Below are positions 53,657-62,662 of a stretch of DNA of 64,000 nt, in pieces (the first letter of the stretch is position 1; each line of letters starts with the position of its first letter). The notes under the pieces are model-generated. The model saw only the letters and a program-made list of their open reading frames with translations. It was not told the origin of the DNA and did no database searches. Source of the stretch: CAYXSX01 sp964467925. Lineage in GTDB: Bacteria; Pseudomonadota; Alphaproteobacteria; Micavibrionales; Micavibrionaceae. The stretch is taken from NCBI GenBank assembly GCA_964467925.1, contig CAYXSX010000003.1, positions 1-64,000 of the forward strand, in the 5' to 3' direction. The translations under genes and the position numbers were made by a program.

Positions 53657-54916
53657 CTAGCTCCGCTCGTGGAGAGCTACTCTTTCGAAGTATGCTTCAA
53701 TGCCGGTTTTTAAGGCTCCGGCAATTTTTGCCCGGTAGGACGGGTCGCTAAGAAGGCGGGCTTCACTGCGGTTCGAGATAAACCCTGCTTCGATGAGTAC
53801 AGAAGGAATATCGGGCGCTTTAAGCACCGCAAATCCGGCATGGCGGTGAGGGCTATCCAGCGTACGAACGCCGTTTGATTTCAATTGCCCCACGATAGAA
53901 TTGGCGAAAAACTTGGCCTGATTGGTGGTATCACGCATGGCCAGGTCCACGAGGATATTGGCTACTTCTTCGTCTTCCGTACTCAGGTCTATGCCAGCAA
54001 TCAGATCCACCCGGTTTTCACGAGCTGCCAGCTTGGCCGTTTGGCTGTCCGAGGCCTTTTCAGACAGGGTGTAGATGGATGCCCCCTGAACATTCGGTTT
54101 TTCAATGGAATCGGCGTGAATGGAAACAAACAGATCGGCGTTGTTGTGCCGGGCGAATTTGACGCGGTCGGTCAGGCGTATAAACACGTCGCTTTCGCGG
54201 GTTAGTTTAACGCGGTAGCGGCCTGTGGCTTCAAGCTGTCTACGCAGTTCTTTAGAAAGAGCGAGAACAATGTCCTTTTCCCTTGTGCGACCGTTAATGG
54301 CACCGGGGTCCTGCCCGCCATGGCCGGGGTCGATAATAATAAGCGGTTTTTTCTTTGGTGCCGTCTTGTCCGGTTTGCGGGACGGGGTGGCCATTCCGGC
54401 AGTTCTGGCTTCGCTCTGGCTTGTTATTGCTCTGGAGGCTAGCGCTTGCTGGCTGTCGAGAGTGCCGTGGATTTTTCCTTTATGTGCATCAAATGTGGAC
54501 GGGCTGACGGAAGCGTAATCGATGACCAGACGATCGGAACGGTCTGCCGCGCGGGGCAGTAGGAACGCAGTTTTGATTTCCGGCGGCTTGTCTATATCAA
54601 TGACAATGCGCGAGATGCCATCCTGAAGTTTGCCATGACGCACGCTTTTAACGTTCAATCCGGCGGGTTTAGGGACGGGGCTGGCGTTCCACGTGAAGCT
54701 GGGTAGGTCGATCACAAGCCGGTAAGGGTCGGGCAGGGCAAAGACACGGAAATCGGTTATTTCGCTGAGCTCAAGGACAAGGCGCACCTTGTCTTCGTGC
54801 TTGCCGAAACGTACATCCTCGACGCTTAAGGCGCTGGCTGGACGGGAAGCCCCAAGCCCGCAAATGAGCACCGTCAGAAATAACGAAACAAGTTTTATAA
54901 TACGCAAGCAGGACAA
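53657..54916 (-). CDS. N-acetylmuramoyl-L-alanine amidase (AmiC-like)
   Basis: 419 residues. Signal peptide (1-29), an AMIN domain (about 30-140, VRLVLELSEITDFRVFALPDPYRLVIDLP) that targets septal peptidoglycan, a linker, and an Amidase_3 catalytic domain with zinc ligands in IIIDPGHGGQDPGAING (His), REKDIVLAL (Glu) and SIHADS (His), plus the catalytic Glu in SVLIEAGFISN. It removes the stem peptide from MurNAc during daughter-cell separation. Lies divergent from rne. Confidence 0.94.
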   Translation of the reverse strand: MSCLRIIKLVSLFLTVLICGLGASRPASALSVEDVRFGKHEDKVRLVLELSEITDFRVFALPDPYRLVIDLPSFTWNASPVPKPAGLNVKSVRHGKLQDGISRIVIDIDKPPEIKTAFLLPRAADRSDRLVIDYASVSPSTFDAHKGKIHGTLDSQQALASRAITSQSEARTAGMATPSRKPDKTAPKKKPLIIIDPGHGGQDPGAINGRTREKDIVLALSKELRRQLEATGRYRVKLTRESDVFIRLTDRVKFARHNNADLFVSIHADSIEKPNVQGASIYTLSEKASDSQTAKLAARENRVDLIAGIDLSTEDEEVANILVDLAMRDTTNQAKFFANSIVGQLKSNGVRTLDSPHRHAGFAVLKAPDIPSVLIEAGFISNRSEARLLSDPSYRAKIAGALKTGIEAYFERVALHERS

Positions 54917-55322
54917 GGGCCACCGGAGATTTATTAGAAGTTGTAACCTTTAAACCATATAGCATAAGGCGGCAGGAGGACAGAGGTTTCAAAATCCGGA
55001 ATCCACATATTATATGACAAGCTAGTGCGGCTCCTGAAAATATGCGCAATTCAATACTGACGACAGGCAATAACTTATTATTTTCAAATGCTTACCGTAA
55101 GGTGAAAACGAATCACTTTAGTGCTTGTACATTTTTTCGGGCGGGTGTAAGGTGCCAAAAGGTATTTTCTATTGTTGTACGCGCAAAGAGTGAAGACTAC
55201 CCAAAAGGTTTCGCGGTACTTCAATAGCAAAAATTTGGTTTAACAAGTTTTGCGCGTCTTTCGCGCCGTCTCTCCGTTGTTAGGGAAAGGCAGGCAGCGG
55301 GCGCGCCAGTTGGAGATATAAT
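54917..55322. other. Intergenic region and probable long rne leader
   Basis: About 406 bases with no gene. A possible promoter TTGTAC-N17-TAAGGT lies near 55126-55154 reading toward rne, leaving a leader of about 160 bases. RNase E of E. coli autoregulates through its long 5' leader; whether this leader does so cannot be judged by eye. Confidence 0.45.
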
Positions 55323-57842
55323 ATGACGAAGCGTATGTTAATTGACGCAACCCACGATGAAGAAACACGGGTTGCGGTGGTCGATGGTAACCGCCTTGAA
55401 GAATTCGAATACGAAAGCAAATTCCGCAAACCCCTTAAAGGCAGCATCTTTTTAGCGAAAGTCACCCGCGTGGAGCCATCGCTTCAGGCGGCTTTTGTTA
55501 ACTTTGGTGGTAACCGTCACGGCTTTTTGCCATTTTCTGAAATTCACCCTGACTACTTCCGTATTCCGATTTCGGACCGCGAGGCGCTTATGGCCGAGCA
55601 GGAAGCCCTGATTGCCGAAGCTGAAGAGCGCGAGAAAGCCCGCGAGGAAGCGGGTGAAGAGCCCCACGATACAGCGATTATCGAAGCGGATGAAGCCGAT
55701 GCATCCAACGAGCCGGTCGAAACGGTCGAGGATATCGAGGATATCGACCTTGATGACGACGAAGTGGAAGACGAAGAAGAGCACGCCGAAGATTCCGAAG
55801 GCGAAGAGGCTGGCGAGGATGATGCAGATGGTAACCGCCGTGACCGTGGCCGCGGGCGCGGGCGCGGACATCGCGGCGGACGCGGCAGAGGTCGAGGACG
55901 CGGCCAGAATTTCCGCAACCGCACGGATGAGACGTTCGAAGACGAGAACGATGTAGAGCGCCGTTTCCGTTTCTCTCTTCGCCGCAAATACAAGATTCAG
56001 GAGGTTATTAAGCGCGGCCAGATCATGCTGGTGCAGGTTTCCCGCGAAGAGCGCGGTAATAAGGGCGCGGCGGTAAGCACTTACCTTTCCCTGCCCGGTC
56101 GTTACTGTGTACTAATGCCGAACTCCCCGCGTGCGGGCGGCGTATCGCGCAAGATCGCCAATTTCAAAGACCGCGCGAAGATGCGCGACATGCTGAAATC
56201 TTTTGAGATTCCCAAAAGCATGTCCGTCATCGTGCGTACCGCAGGCGTAGAGCGCACCAAGACCGAGATCAAACGCGACCTCGATTATCTTATGAGGCTT
56301 TGGGACAATATCCGCGAATTGACCTTGGAATCCACAGCGCCCGCGCTTGTTTATGAAGAGGCGGATCTGATCAAGCGCGCCGTGCGTGACATGTACAACA
56401 AGGATATCGACGATATTCAGGTTGCGGGCGAAGAAGGTCATAAAACGGCCAAGGCATTCATGAAAATGATGATCCCGTCTCATGTGAAAAAGGTGATCCT
56501 TTATAAGGACGACAAAAACGTTCCGATGTTCCACAAATACGGCATCGAAAACCAGATCAGCGAGATCGGTCAGACGTCCGTAACGCTGAAATCAGGCGGT
56601 TATCTTGTGATCAACCCGACCGAGGCGCTTGTCTCTATCGACGTAAACTCGGGCCGCGCGACCAAGGAACGCCATATCGAGGAAACGGCACTCAAGACCA
56701 ATCTTGAAGCCGCAGACGAAGTGGCGCGCCAGCTCCGCCTGCGCGACCTTGGCGGGCTTGTGGTCATCGACTTTATCGACATGGAAGACCGCCGCAACAA
56801 CGCGAAGGTCGAGCGCCGCATGCGCGACGCGCTTTCCGGCGACCGCGCCCGCATCCAGATGGGGCGCATCTCCAGCTTCGGCCTGATGGAAATGTCGCGC
56901 CAGCGCATGAACCCGTCCCTGACCGAATCGCAGTTCGAGAAATGCGAACATTGTCAGGGCGTGGGCATGACCCGCACGGCGGACGCTGCGGCGATCATCG
57001 TGCTGCGCAGTCTTGAAGACGAAGCAATGAAGCATCGTGATGCGGCGCAGATGATTTTGCACATTCCCAACACCGTGGCGATGTACATGCTTAACAGCAA
57101 GCGCAAGCACGTAACCGAAATCGAAGAGCGTTACGGGTTGAGCATTCTGATCCGTGTTGATGACGCTCTTGGCGCTTCCGGCTACAAGATCGATGTCGTG
57201 CGCGGCGGCGAGGACGAAGAGACAGAGAGCGCTTCCGGCGAAGAGCTGGAAAGTCAGGACTGCGGTAATCGCGATGAAGGCGAGGGCCGTGAAGATCGAG
57301 GCGGGCGTAGAGGCCGCCGTGGTGGACGTGGCCGCAGAGGTCGTGGACGCGAGCGTAACGAAGATGCCTCCAATGACGATCAGGCAGAGCAATCTGCCCC
57401 GCAAGAGGAAACGGCGGCAGAAGAGCAAACTCCCGCCAAAGCCGAGGCGAAGAATGAATCCAAGGCTGAATCCAAACCTCAGTCCAAAGAAAAAGACGAG
57501 GTGAAAGAAGAGGCAAAAGCGGACGAGAAGAAGGATAAAAAACCCGCTCGCGGCCGCAAGAAAAAGGCGGACGAAAAGTCATCTGATGATAAAAAGTCCG
57601 AGGACAAAAAAGCCGCCGCTTCCGGCAAGGAAAAGGATTCCAAACCCGCCAAGGAAGAAAAACCCGCCAAAGCGCAGGATAGCTCTTCCAAAAGAGCGGA
57701 AGAACCCAAGGCCGATAGCAAGAAGATCGCACCCGGTCAGCCGTCTAATGATGCAAAAGCAGCCGCTCCGGCTGTGAAGGACTACGAGACCGTGAACGAA
57801 CCGCCTAAGCAGAAGAAAAAGGGCTGGTGGAGCCGGGGTTAG
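55323..57842 (+). CDS. rne: Ribonuclease E
   Basis: 839 residues. N-terminal RNase H-like start (KRMLIDATHDEETRVAVVDGNRLEEFEYE), then the S1 domain beginning KGSIFLAKVTRVEPSLQAAFVNFG, which is split by a 130-residue insert: first very acidic (DIDLDDDEVEDEEEHAEDSEGEE), then an RG-rich block (RGRGRGRGHRGGRGRGRGRG). The S1 resumes around IMLVQVSREERGNKGAA. Catalytic Asp residues are in SIDVNSGRATKE and VVIDFIDMED; the zinc link is CEHCQGVGM. The C-terminal 200 residues are RG-rich and then Lys/Glu/Ala-rich, presumably the degradosome scaffold, ending in KKKGWWSRG. Confidence 0.95.
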   Translation: MTKRMLIDATHDEETRVAVVDGNRLEEFEYESKFRKPLKGSIFLAKVTRVEPSLQAAFVNFGGNRHGFLPFSEIHPDYFRIPISDREALMAEQEALIAEAEEREKAREEAGEEPHDTAIIEADEADASNEPVETVEDIEDIDLDDDEVEDEEEHAEDSEGEEAGEDDADGNRRDRGRGRGRGHRGGRGRGRGRGQNFRNRTDETFEDENDVERRFRFSLRRKYKIQEVIKRGQIMLVQVSREERGNKGAAVSTYLSLPGRYCVLMPNSPRAGGVSRKIANFKDRAKMRDMLKSFEIPKSMSVIVRTAGVERTKTEIKRDLDYLMRLWDNIRELTLESTAPALVYEEADLIKRAVRDMYNKDIDDIQVAGEEGHKTAKAFMKMMIPSHVKKVILYKDDKNVPMFHKYGIENQISEIGQTSVTLKSGGYLVINPTEALVSIDVNSGRATKERHIEETALKTNLEAADEVARQLRLRDLGGLVVIDFIDMEDRRNNAKVERRMRDALSGDRARIQMGRISSFGLMEMSRQRMNPSLTESQFEKCEHCQGVGMTRTADAAAIIVLRSLEDEAMKHRDAAQMILHIPNTVAMYMLNSKRKHVTEIEERYGLSILIRVDDALGASGYKIDVVRGGEDEETESASGEELESQDCGNRDEGEGREDRGGRRGRRGGRGRRGRGRERNEDASNDDQAEQSAPQEETAAEEQTPAKAEAKNESKAESKPQSKEKDEVKEEAKADEKKDKKPARGRKKKADEKSSDDKKSEDKKAAASGKEKDSKPAKEEKPAKAQDSSSKRAEEPKADSKKIAPGQPSNDAKAAAPAVKDYETVNEPPKQKKKGWWSRG

Positions 57843-57863
57843 GTTTTCTCAAAAAGGTTAAAG

Positions 57864-57892
57864 TTGACCAAAAATATCTATTTACATAATTT
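57864..57892 (+). promoter_or_regulatory. Candidate promoter of the 142-residue hypothetical gene
   Basis: TTGACC (57864-57869) and TAATTT (57887-57892) are 17 bases apart, 46 bases upstream of the GTG start. Together with AAGGAGG at 57925-57931 this supports an independently expressed gene. Confidence 0.55.
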
Positions 57893-57937
57893 TAATGTTG
57901 TGTTACGTTTAATCTCTTTTGTTTAAGGAGGGTAAAA

Positions 57938-58366
57938 GTGACAGTTCAAGATTCAGGTAATTCAATGCCAGGCTCGGCACGTAGTTTAGATGGTTCTTCT
58001 ACAGAGGCGTGGAATAATGTGGCAGCAGAAGGTAAAGCAGAAAGTGAAAACGCTAATGTACCAGCAGATGACAAGCAAGGTCTTATTTTAAGTATTCTAG
58101 GGCTTAAGAAAGGAACGGAAGTCATATGTGTGAGTGATCCGGATAGAAAAATATGGGAAGTTATAGGAGCAGCGTATTCTCCTCTGATGTCTGATTGGGC
58201 TGTGGTAGGCCTTAAACCTGGAAAAGATAATGATAAAACTCAACCATTATGGGTCCCGGCATATGAAGTGGCAAAAGCCGAAAGAGATTACTTTGCTCGC
58301 CAACATCATAAACACCTTAGATCTGACGTTAAAACCTCATTGGATGTTGATCGCTCTTTTGACTAA
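57938..58366 (+). CDS. Hypothetical protein
   Basis: 142 residues, GTG start with AAGGAGG seven bases upstream. The first 45 residues are Ser/Asn/Gly-rich and probably disordered; the middle contains a compact strand-rich domain (LKKGTEVICVSDPDRKIWEVIGAAYSPLMSDWAVVGLKPG) and the end is basic and His-containing (RQHHKHLRSDVK). No family recognised. AT-rich relative to rne. Strong expression signals argue that it is real. Confidence 0.7.
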   Translation: MTVQDSGNSMPGSARSLDGSSTEAWNNVAAEGKAESENANVPADDKQGLILSILGLKKGTEVICVSDPDRKIWEVIGAAYSPLMSDWAVVGLKPGKDNDKTQPLWVPAYEVAKAERDYFARQHHKHLRSDVKTSLDVDRSFD

Positions 58367-58391
58367 AGTTAGACTCTAAAAGTAGAGTTTC

Positions 58392-59114
58392 CTACCGCGC
58401 CAGTAACACGTGATAATAATAATTCACGTCCGGGTTAGCGTTAACATCGGTGAAGCATCCGGCGCGTTTGCCGTCCAGTTCAAACGGTGTCGGGTCGCCG
58501 TCTATAATCACCGGGCTGCCGCTTGCGAACGTGCCGGTATAGGGCGTGGTGGCAATGCCGGTCGCATCAGTGGGGATCGTTCCGGCGGCGCCGACGCCTA
58601 GTTCACGGTTGATCTGAAGGCACAGGGAATTGGTCACGTTGGGCAGCAGCATGATCAGGTCGTTACCGCTGATTGCTGCCGTGGTGCCGACCGGATTGGC
58701 GGCCGTGCCCACATTATTAGCGCCGGTAAATATCCATGCGCTGCCGTCATTTGCGCCGCCCGCCGGAAGCATATAATTCTGTCCGCCGCCGCCGGCATCG
58801 AAAACAAGGCAGCCCGTGCCCGTACAATTATTATTGGTGTAGGTTGCCGGAGTTTCGCCGTGGGCGAAGCTGAGATCGTTTTCGGAGACGCCGCGTAAGG
58901 TCATTTGCTCCACGGCCACCTCAATCCCCTTGGCGTAGCGCATGATTTCAGAGGCGCGCACGCGTTGCTGCTCCACATCGCCGCTTTGATCAACGCTGGA
59001 GCCGCCGCGGCTCAGCACAATCGTCAAAATGGCGAGCAGGGCGATCGCCAGCAAGATGAACCAGAGCACGTTGCCGCGCTCGTCCTTACGGTGTTGGGAA
59101 TTGGTGATGCGCAT
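58392..59114 (-). CDS. Pilin-like single-membrane-segment protein
   Basis: 240 residues from ATG at 59114 (MRITNSQHRKDERG...). A short basic leader ending in ERG precedes one 22-residue hydrophobic segment (NVLWFILLAIALLAILTIVL), as in class III/type IV pilin-like proteins processed after Gly, then a Gly/Asn/Thr-rich beta domain with Cys residues (NNNCTGTGC, LCLQINREL, AGCFTDV). Similar stand-alone proteins are widespread in alphaproteobacteria and unnamed. Its ATG shares one base with the stop of the aminotransferase (TAATG), so they are translationally coupled, an odd pairing. Pilus function is not established. Confidence 0.7.
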   Translation of the reverse strand: MRITNSQHRKDERGNVLWFILLAIALLAILTIVLSRGGSSVDQSGDVEQQRVRASEIMRYAKGIEVAVEQMTLRGVSENDLSFAHGETPATYTNNNCTGTGCLVFDAGGGGQNYMLPAGGANDGSAWIFTGANNVGTAANPVGTTAAISGNDLIMLLPNVTNSLCLQINRELGVGAAGTIPTDATGIATTPYTGTFASGSPVIIDGDPTPFELDGKRAGCFTDVNANPDVNYYYHVLLAR

Positions 59115-60268
59115 TATTTTCCCTGCCACTTCGTTAAACGTTCAATGACCTTTTCCATGTCCTCCGGCGTGCCGGCATATGACATGCGCATTGTAGCATT
59201 GCCGCGGTTAACATCGAAATCCAGCCCCGGCGTGGCGGAAACTTTGGCTTCGTTGAGCATGCGGTTGCAAAACTCTTCCGAATCGTTGGTCAGGTGATGG
59301 ATGTCGGCATAGATGTAAAACGCGCCGTCCATCGAGGAGAGTTTGTCGAAGCCCGCACTGGGTAATCCACGTTTAAGGATGGCGCGGTTCTTACTGTATT
59401 GCGCCACATATTCATCGAGTATGTCGGTATGATCGAAAACCTTATACGCCACATGTTGTGATAATGTAGGCGGGGAAACGAAGAGGCTTTCGGACAGTTT
59501 TTTCACCCGGTCGGTCAGATCGGTGGGCAGCACGATCCAGCCCAGCCGCCAGCCGGTCATGGCGAAATATTTCGAAAATGTGTTGAGCACCACGGCGCTG
59601 TTTGAATATTTAAGCGCGGTTTCGGCGGAAGTTTCGTAAGTGATGCCGTGATAGGCCTCGTCCGAAATCAGGCGCACGCCGTTTTGGTCGCACCAGTTGC
59701 AGATTTTTTGCAGCTCCCCCGCATCGATAATCGCGCCCGTGGGATTGGCGGGGGAGTTGATGATTAGTCCGTCGAGTTTGCCCTTATAGGCGGAAAGAAT
59801 CTCCGCCGTGGGTTGGTAATTGGTGGCTGGACCCGTTTCGATCTCGACGATTTCAAGGTTCAGACTTTGCAAAATATTGCGGTAGGCCGGATAGGTCGGC
59901 ATGGTCAGGCCGATTTTATCGCCCGCCTCGAACGCGGCGAGGAAGGTCAGGATAAACCCGGCGGAAGAGCCCATGGAAAGCGCAATGTTATTATAATCAA
60001 CATCCGCGCCGTAAGTATCGCGGTAATACACGGCGATGCGGTCGCGCAAAAGCGGCATGCCTATGGCCGCCGTATAGCCCTGCCGACCGTCATTATCCAG
60101 CACCTGTTTGGCGTATTCGATGGCGGGTTTGGGCGCACCGAAACAAGGTTGCCCGGCCTCTAGGCGGATAATATCTTCCCCGCGCTCGATTCGCTCGTTT
60201 ACCGCGCTGAGAATCGCCAGAGCGCGGAAATTGGGAATATCGGATCTGTTGGAAACTTTCAGGGCCAT
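59114..60268 (-). CDS. Class I/II PLP-dependent aminotransferase
   Basis: 384 residues. GSSAGFILTFLAAF, the INSPANPTGAIIDAG stretch, ISDEAYHGITY, and the PLP-lysine motif TFSKYFAMTGWRLGW are visible; the C-terminal substrate Arg is in TMRMSYAG. Sequence differs clearly from the aminotransferase at 3620-4837 (FSKYFAMTGW against FSKNWSMTGW), so not a recent duplication. Substrate specificity cannot be assigned. Coupled to the downstream pilin-like gene. Confidence 0.9.
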   Translation of the reverse strand: MALKVSNRSDIPNFRALAILSAVNERIERGEDIIRLEAGQPCFGAPKPAIEYAKQVLDNDGRQGYTAAIGMPLLRDRIAVYYRDTYGADVDYNNIALSMGSSAGFILTFLAAFEAGDKIGLTMPTYPAYRNILQSLNLEIVEIETGPATNYQPTAEILSAYKGKLDGLIINSPANPTGAIIDAGELQKICNWCDQNGVRLISDEAYHGITYETSAETALKYSNSAVVLNTFSKYFAMTGWRLGWIVLPTDLTDRVKKLSESLFVSPPTLSQHVAYKVFDHTDILDEYVAQYSKNRAILKRGLPSAGFDKLSSMDGAFYIYADIHHLTNDSEEFCNRMLNEAKVSATPGLDFDVNRGNATMRMSYAGTPEDMEKVIERLTKWQGK

Positions 60269-60469
60269 AACTGCTTAAAACTCCGCTTTTATTTACCCCT
60301 CTATAACGCCACAAAATGCGTGGCGGGGCAAGGGTAATGGCTTGAAAGCCCTAGGGTTTGTGAGAGAGTGGGCATTTCGGCTATGGGCCGCATTTTTTGA
60401 TTAAAAACCATTTCAAATTCTAAGTTTATTTACCTTGTATTTACATATTTAATGATATGATGGTTTTAT

Positions 60470-60762
60470 AAGGGTCGCTGAGCCGTAAGAGCTTAAAAAG
60501 CAAGAAAAAGACCAGCGATAACAAATGGGATATTGGATAAGGAAAGAGGGTCAAAAAGAGCTATGAACGTGGTCTGAAGGTTTGCGTTTTCGGATCCGTT
60601 TATGTTTCCAGATATAGAATTTAACAGGTTTTACTTGTCTCTTATGTCATGTGCTGGCCTGTAGTAATTTCGGACAACGTGTTGCCCCGCCGAACTGTCC
60701 GGAGCTTATATTACTAGAGGTCTATCTTTCCGCCGGGAGTTTCTCCCGGCGGACTTTTTTTT
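60470..60762 (+). ncRNA. Candidate structured non-coding RNA
   Basis: A stretch of about 290 bases with no gene ends in a strong Rho-independent terminator (60729-60762) that does not follow any plus-strand gene. Upstream, TAGTAAT (60662-60668) pairs with ATTACTA (60710-60716) and CGGACA (60671-60676) with TGTCCG (60696-60701), giving an interrupted stem with a 19-base GC-rich loop. A shorter pair TCGCTG/CAGCGA occurs near 60474-60520. It is not recognisable as tmRNA, RNase P or 6S RNA. The 5' end is uncertain. Confidence 0.5.
60729..60762 (+). terminator. Strong Rho-independent terminator
   Basis: Perfect 11-base stem TCCGCCGGGAG (60729-60739)/CTCCCGGCGGA (60743-60753), loop TTT, followed by eight T. 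Oriented to end plus-strand transcription just before the gene at 60814. Confidence 0.95.
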
Positions 60763-60813
60763 ATCATCCGGGTTTGCTACAACATATGCATTGAACATAG
60801 AACGGAGGCGTGA

Positions 60814-61494
60814 ATGCGCAGTTTATTATTAACTATGGGCGCTGCGGCGCTGCTGTTAACTGCGGGTCAAACCGCGCAGGCGCAGGAAGAAAAAAGCGAG
60901 AATGCCAAAGCTGAAGCCGTAGAGGCTCTTCACAACGCTACCAAAGATATCACCGAAGATTTAGACGAAGCGGACAAGCTGCATTTTTACGCGATCTATA
61001 ATAATTACAACCTGATCAAAACCGTGGAAACTGTGCGCGGCGATGTAGAGATGGCGGTCCAGAGCTGCGGCAAAGAAAATCCGGATTTGAAAGAAAAAAT
61101 CGAAAGCCGTTTCGAGGCGTGGAAGGCGGCGGTAAATCCCGTTCTGGCCGAAGCGCAGGGCCATACCGATAACATGATGAACGTGCAGGATTATGTGCCC
61201 GTGGAATCCATCGAAAATATTTTTACCAAAATCGATGCCGCGCGGACGAGCGCGGAAGGGCAGATTACCAAGGTTCCGGTTACATCGCCCGAGGCGTGTA
61301 ATTTCCTTCACGATAAAATGGATGAAACGCAAGGCCATATGGTTGACCTTCTTCGGGCGACGCTCATGAGCTATCCGCAGGCCCAAGGTCTGGAGAAATC
61401 ACCGGAGGAAAAGGCGCCTGAAGGTAAGCCCGAAGAGGGGCCCTCCGAGACTGCCCCGAAAGAGGAAGCCGCTACTCCGGCGGAAGATTTGTAG
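60814..61494 (+). CDS. Exported helical protein, unknown function
   Basis: 226 residues. Signal peptide 1-23 (cut after AQA), then a helical domain with two Cys (VQSCGKENPD and SPEACNFLHD) likely to form a disulfide, and a Pro/Glu-rich disordered tail (PEEKAPEGKPEEGPSETAPKEE). Periplasmic location is probable. No family recognised. Glycosyltransferase gene follows after 4 bases, so they are co-transcribed. Confidence 0.7.
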   Translation: MRSLLLTMGAAALLLTAGQTAQAQEEKSENAKAEAVEALHNATKDITEDLDEADKLHFYAIYNNYNLIKTVETVRGDVEMAVQSCGKENPDLKEKIESRFEAWKAAVNPVLAEAQGHTDNMMNVQDYVPVESIENIFTKIDAARTSAEGQITKVPVTSPEACNFLHDKMDETQGHMVDLLRATLMSYPQAQGLEKSPEEKAPEGKPEEGPSETAPKEEAATPAEDL

Positions 61495-61498
61495 GCCG

Positions 61499-62548
61499 AT
61501 GAAGATTCTTCACGTTATGGCGGGCGGGGCGCATGGCGGCGCGGAAACAGCGTTTGTCGATATGTGCATCGCCCAGCATGAGGCGGGGGAAGAAATTGAG
61601 GTCGTTACCCGCGCCAATCCCGTCCGCGTGCCGCAACTGGAAGCGGCGGGCATCAAAGTGCATTCAGCGCCATTCGGCGGCCCCGTGGATCTTTACACAC
61701 CGTTTAAAATCGCCGGAATAATCAAAAAATTTAAACCGCAAATCGTGCAGACATGGATGAGCCGCGCGCCCGCCAAGTTGCCAAAATGGCGCGGGGAGCA
61801 AAGCAAAAAACCATACCGCGTGCTGGCGCGGCTCGGCGGATATTACAAAATTAAATATTTCACTCGCGTTGATTATTTCGCCACGATCACACCGGACATT
61901 AAGCGCCATCTGGTCGATCAGGGGATTCCCGAAAGCCATGTCCGGCATATTAATAATTTCGCCGAAACCGAAAGCGCCGCTGCGCCCGTTTCCCGCGCCT
62001 CTCTCCATACGCCGGAGGATGCGACCGTTTTGCTGGCGCTAGGGCGGCTGCATGACGCCAAGGCGTTCGACGTGTTGATTGAGGCGGTGGCGGGCATTCC
62101 GGACGCTTATCTTTGGATCGCGGGCGAGGGGCCCGACCGTGAAAAGCTGGAACATCTGATCACGGTGATGGAACTTAACGATCGCGTGAAACTTCTGGGT
62201 TGGCGTAGCGACCGCGCGGCATTATTTCAGGCGGCGGATATTTGCGTTTTCCCCTCCCGCTACGAACCCTTCGGTACTGTATTCGTACAGGCATGGGAGC
62301 AGGAAACGCCGCTTGTGACGACAGCCGCCGACGGTCCGGCGCAATTCGTGCGTGATGAGGAGGATTGCCTCATGGTGCCGATTAATAACGCGAGCGCTCT
62401 GCGTGCGGCAATCGAGCGCGTGATGGGCGATAAGGACTTTGCGGCGCGGCTGGTGAAAAACGGCCGCGCGCGTTACGAAGCAGAGTTCACCAAGGCCAAG
62501 ATGCTGGCCGAGTACCTTGATTTTTATAACGAAATCCTGAAGCGTTAA
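61499..62548 (+). CDS. Group 1 (GT4-type) glycosyltransferase
   Basis: 349 residues, GT-B fold. N-terminal GGAHGGAETAFVDMC with the glycine-rich loop, QTWMSRAPAKLPKWRG, and the nucleotide-sugar domain LLALGRLHDAKAFDVLIEAV, WIAGEGPDREKLE and FPSRYEPFGTVFVQAWEQETPLV with the E-x7-E motif. Such enzymes build lipopolysaccharide core or capsule in the cytoplasm. The RHINNFAE sequence occurs in LPS-core type transferases. The acceptor is unknown. Confidence 0.9.
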   Translation: MKILHVMAGGAHGGAETAFVDMCIAQHEAGEEIEVVTRANPVRVPQLEAAGIKVHSAPFGGPVDLYTPFKIAGIIKKFKPQIVQTWMSRAPAKLPKWRGEQSKKPYRVLARLGGYYKIKYFTRVDYFATITPDIKRHLVDQGIPESHVRHINNFAETESAAAPVSRASLHTPEDATVLLALGRLHDAKAFDVLIEAVAGIPDAYLWIAGEGPDREKLEHLITVMELNDRVKLLGWRSDRAALFQAADICVFPSRYEPFGTVFVQAWEQETPLVTTAADGPAQFVRDEEDCLMVPINNASALRAAIERVMGDKDFAARLVKNGRARYEAEFTKAKMLAEYLDFYNEILKR

Positions 62549-62662
62549 CATAACCTTAACCCTTTTCCCGTATAACCTATCTTAGCGTAGTGGCATTGCG
62601 ACCCTGCGTTTAAAGCTTAAGCATAACAATAACAAAGGTTTAAAGAGATAGGGGTTTAGTTT

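Larger units (their letters stand above)
60269..60813. other. 545-base non-coding stretch
   Basis: No protein gene of normal size. It holds the putative RNA transcript and terminator described separately, and a 20-codon frame at 60603 (MFPDIEFNRFYLSLMSCAGL) without a ribosome site. Confidence 0.5.

Noticed and set aside
60470..60762. tmRNA, RNase P RNA or 6S RNA at this position
   Set aside because: None of their conserved core sequences (for example the tmRNA tag or the RNase P GAGGAAAGTCC box) are present.
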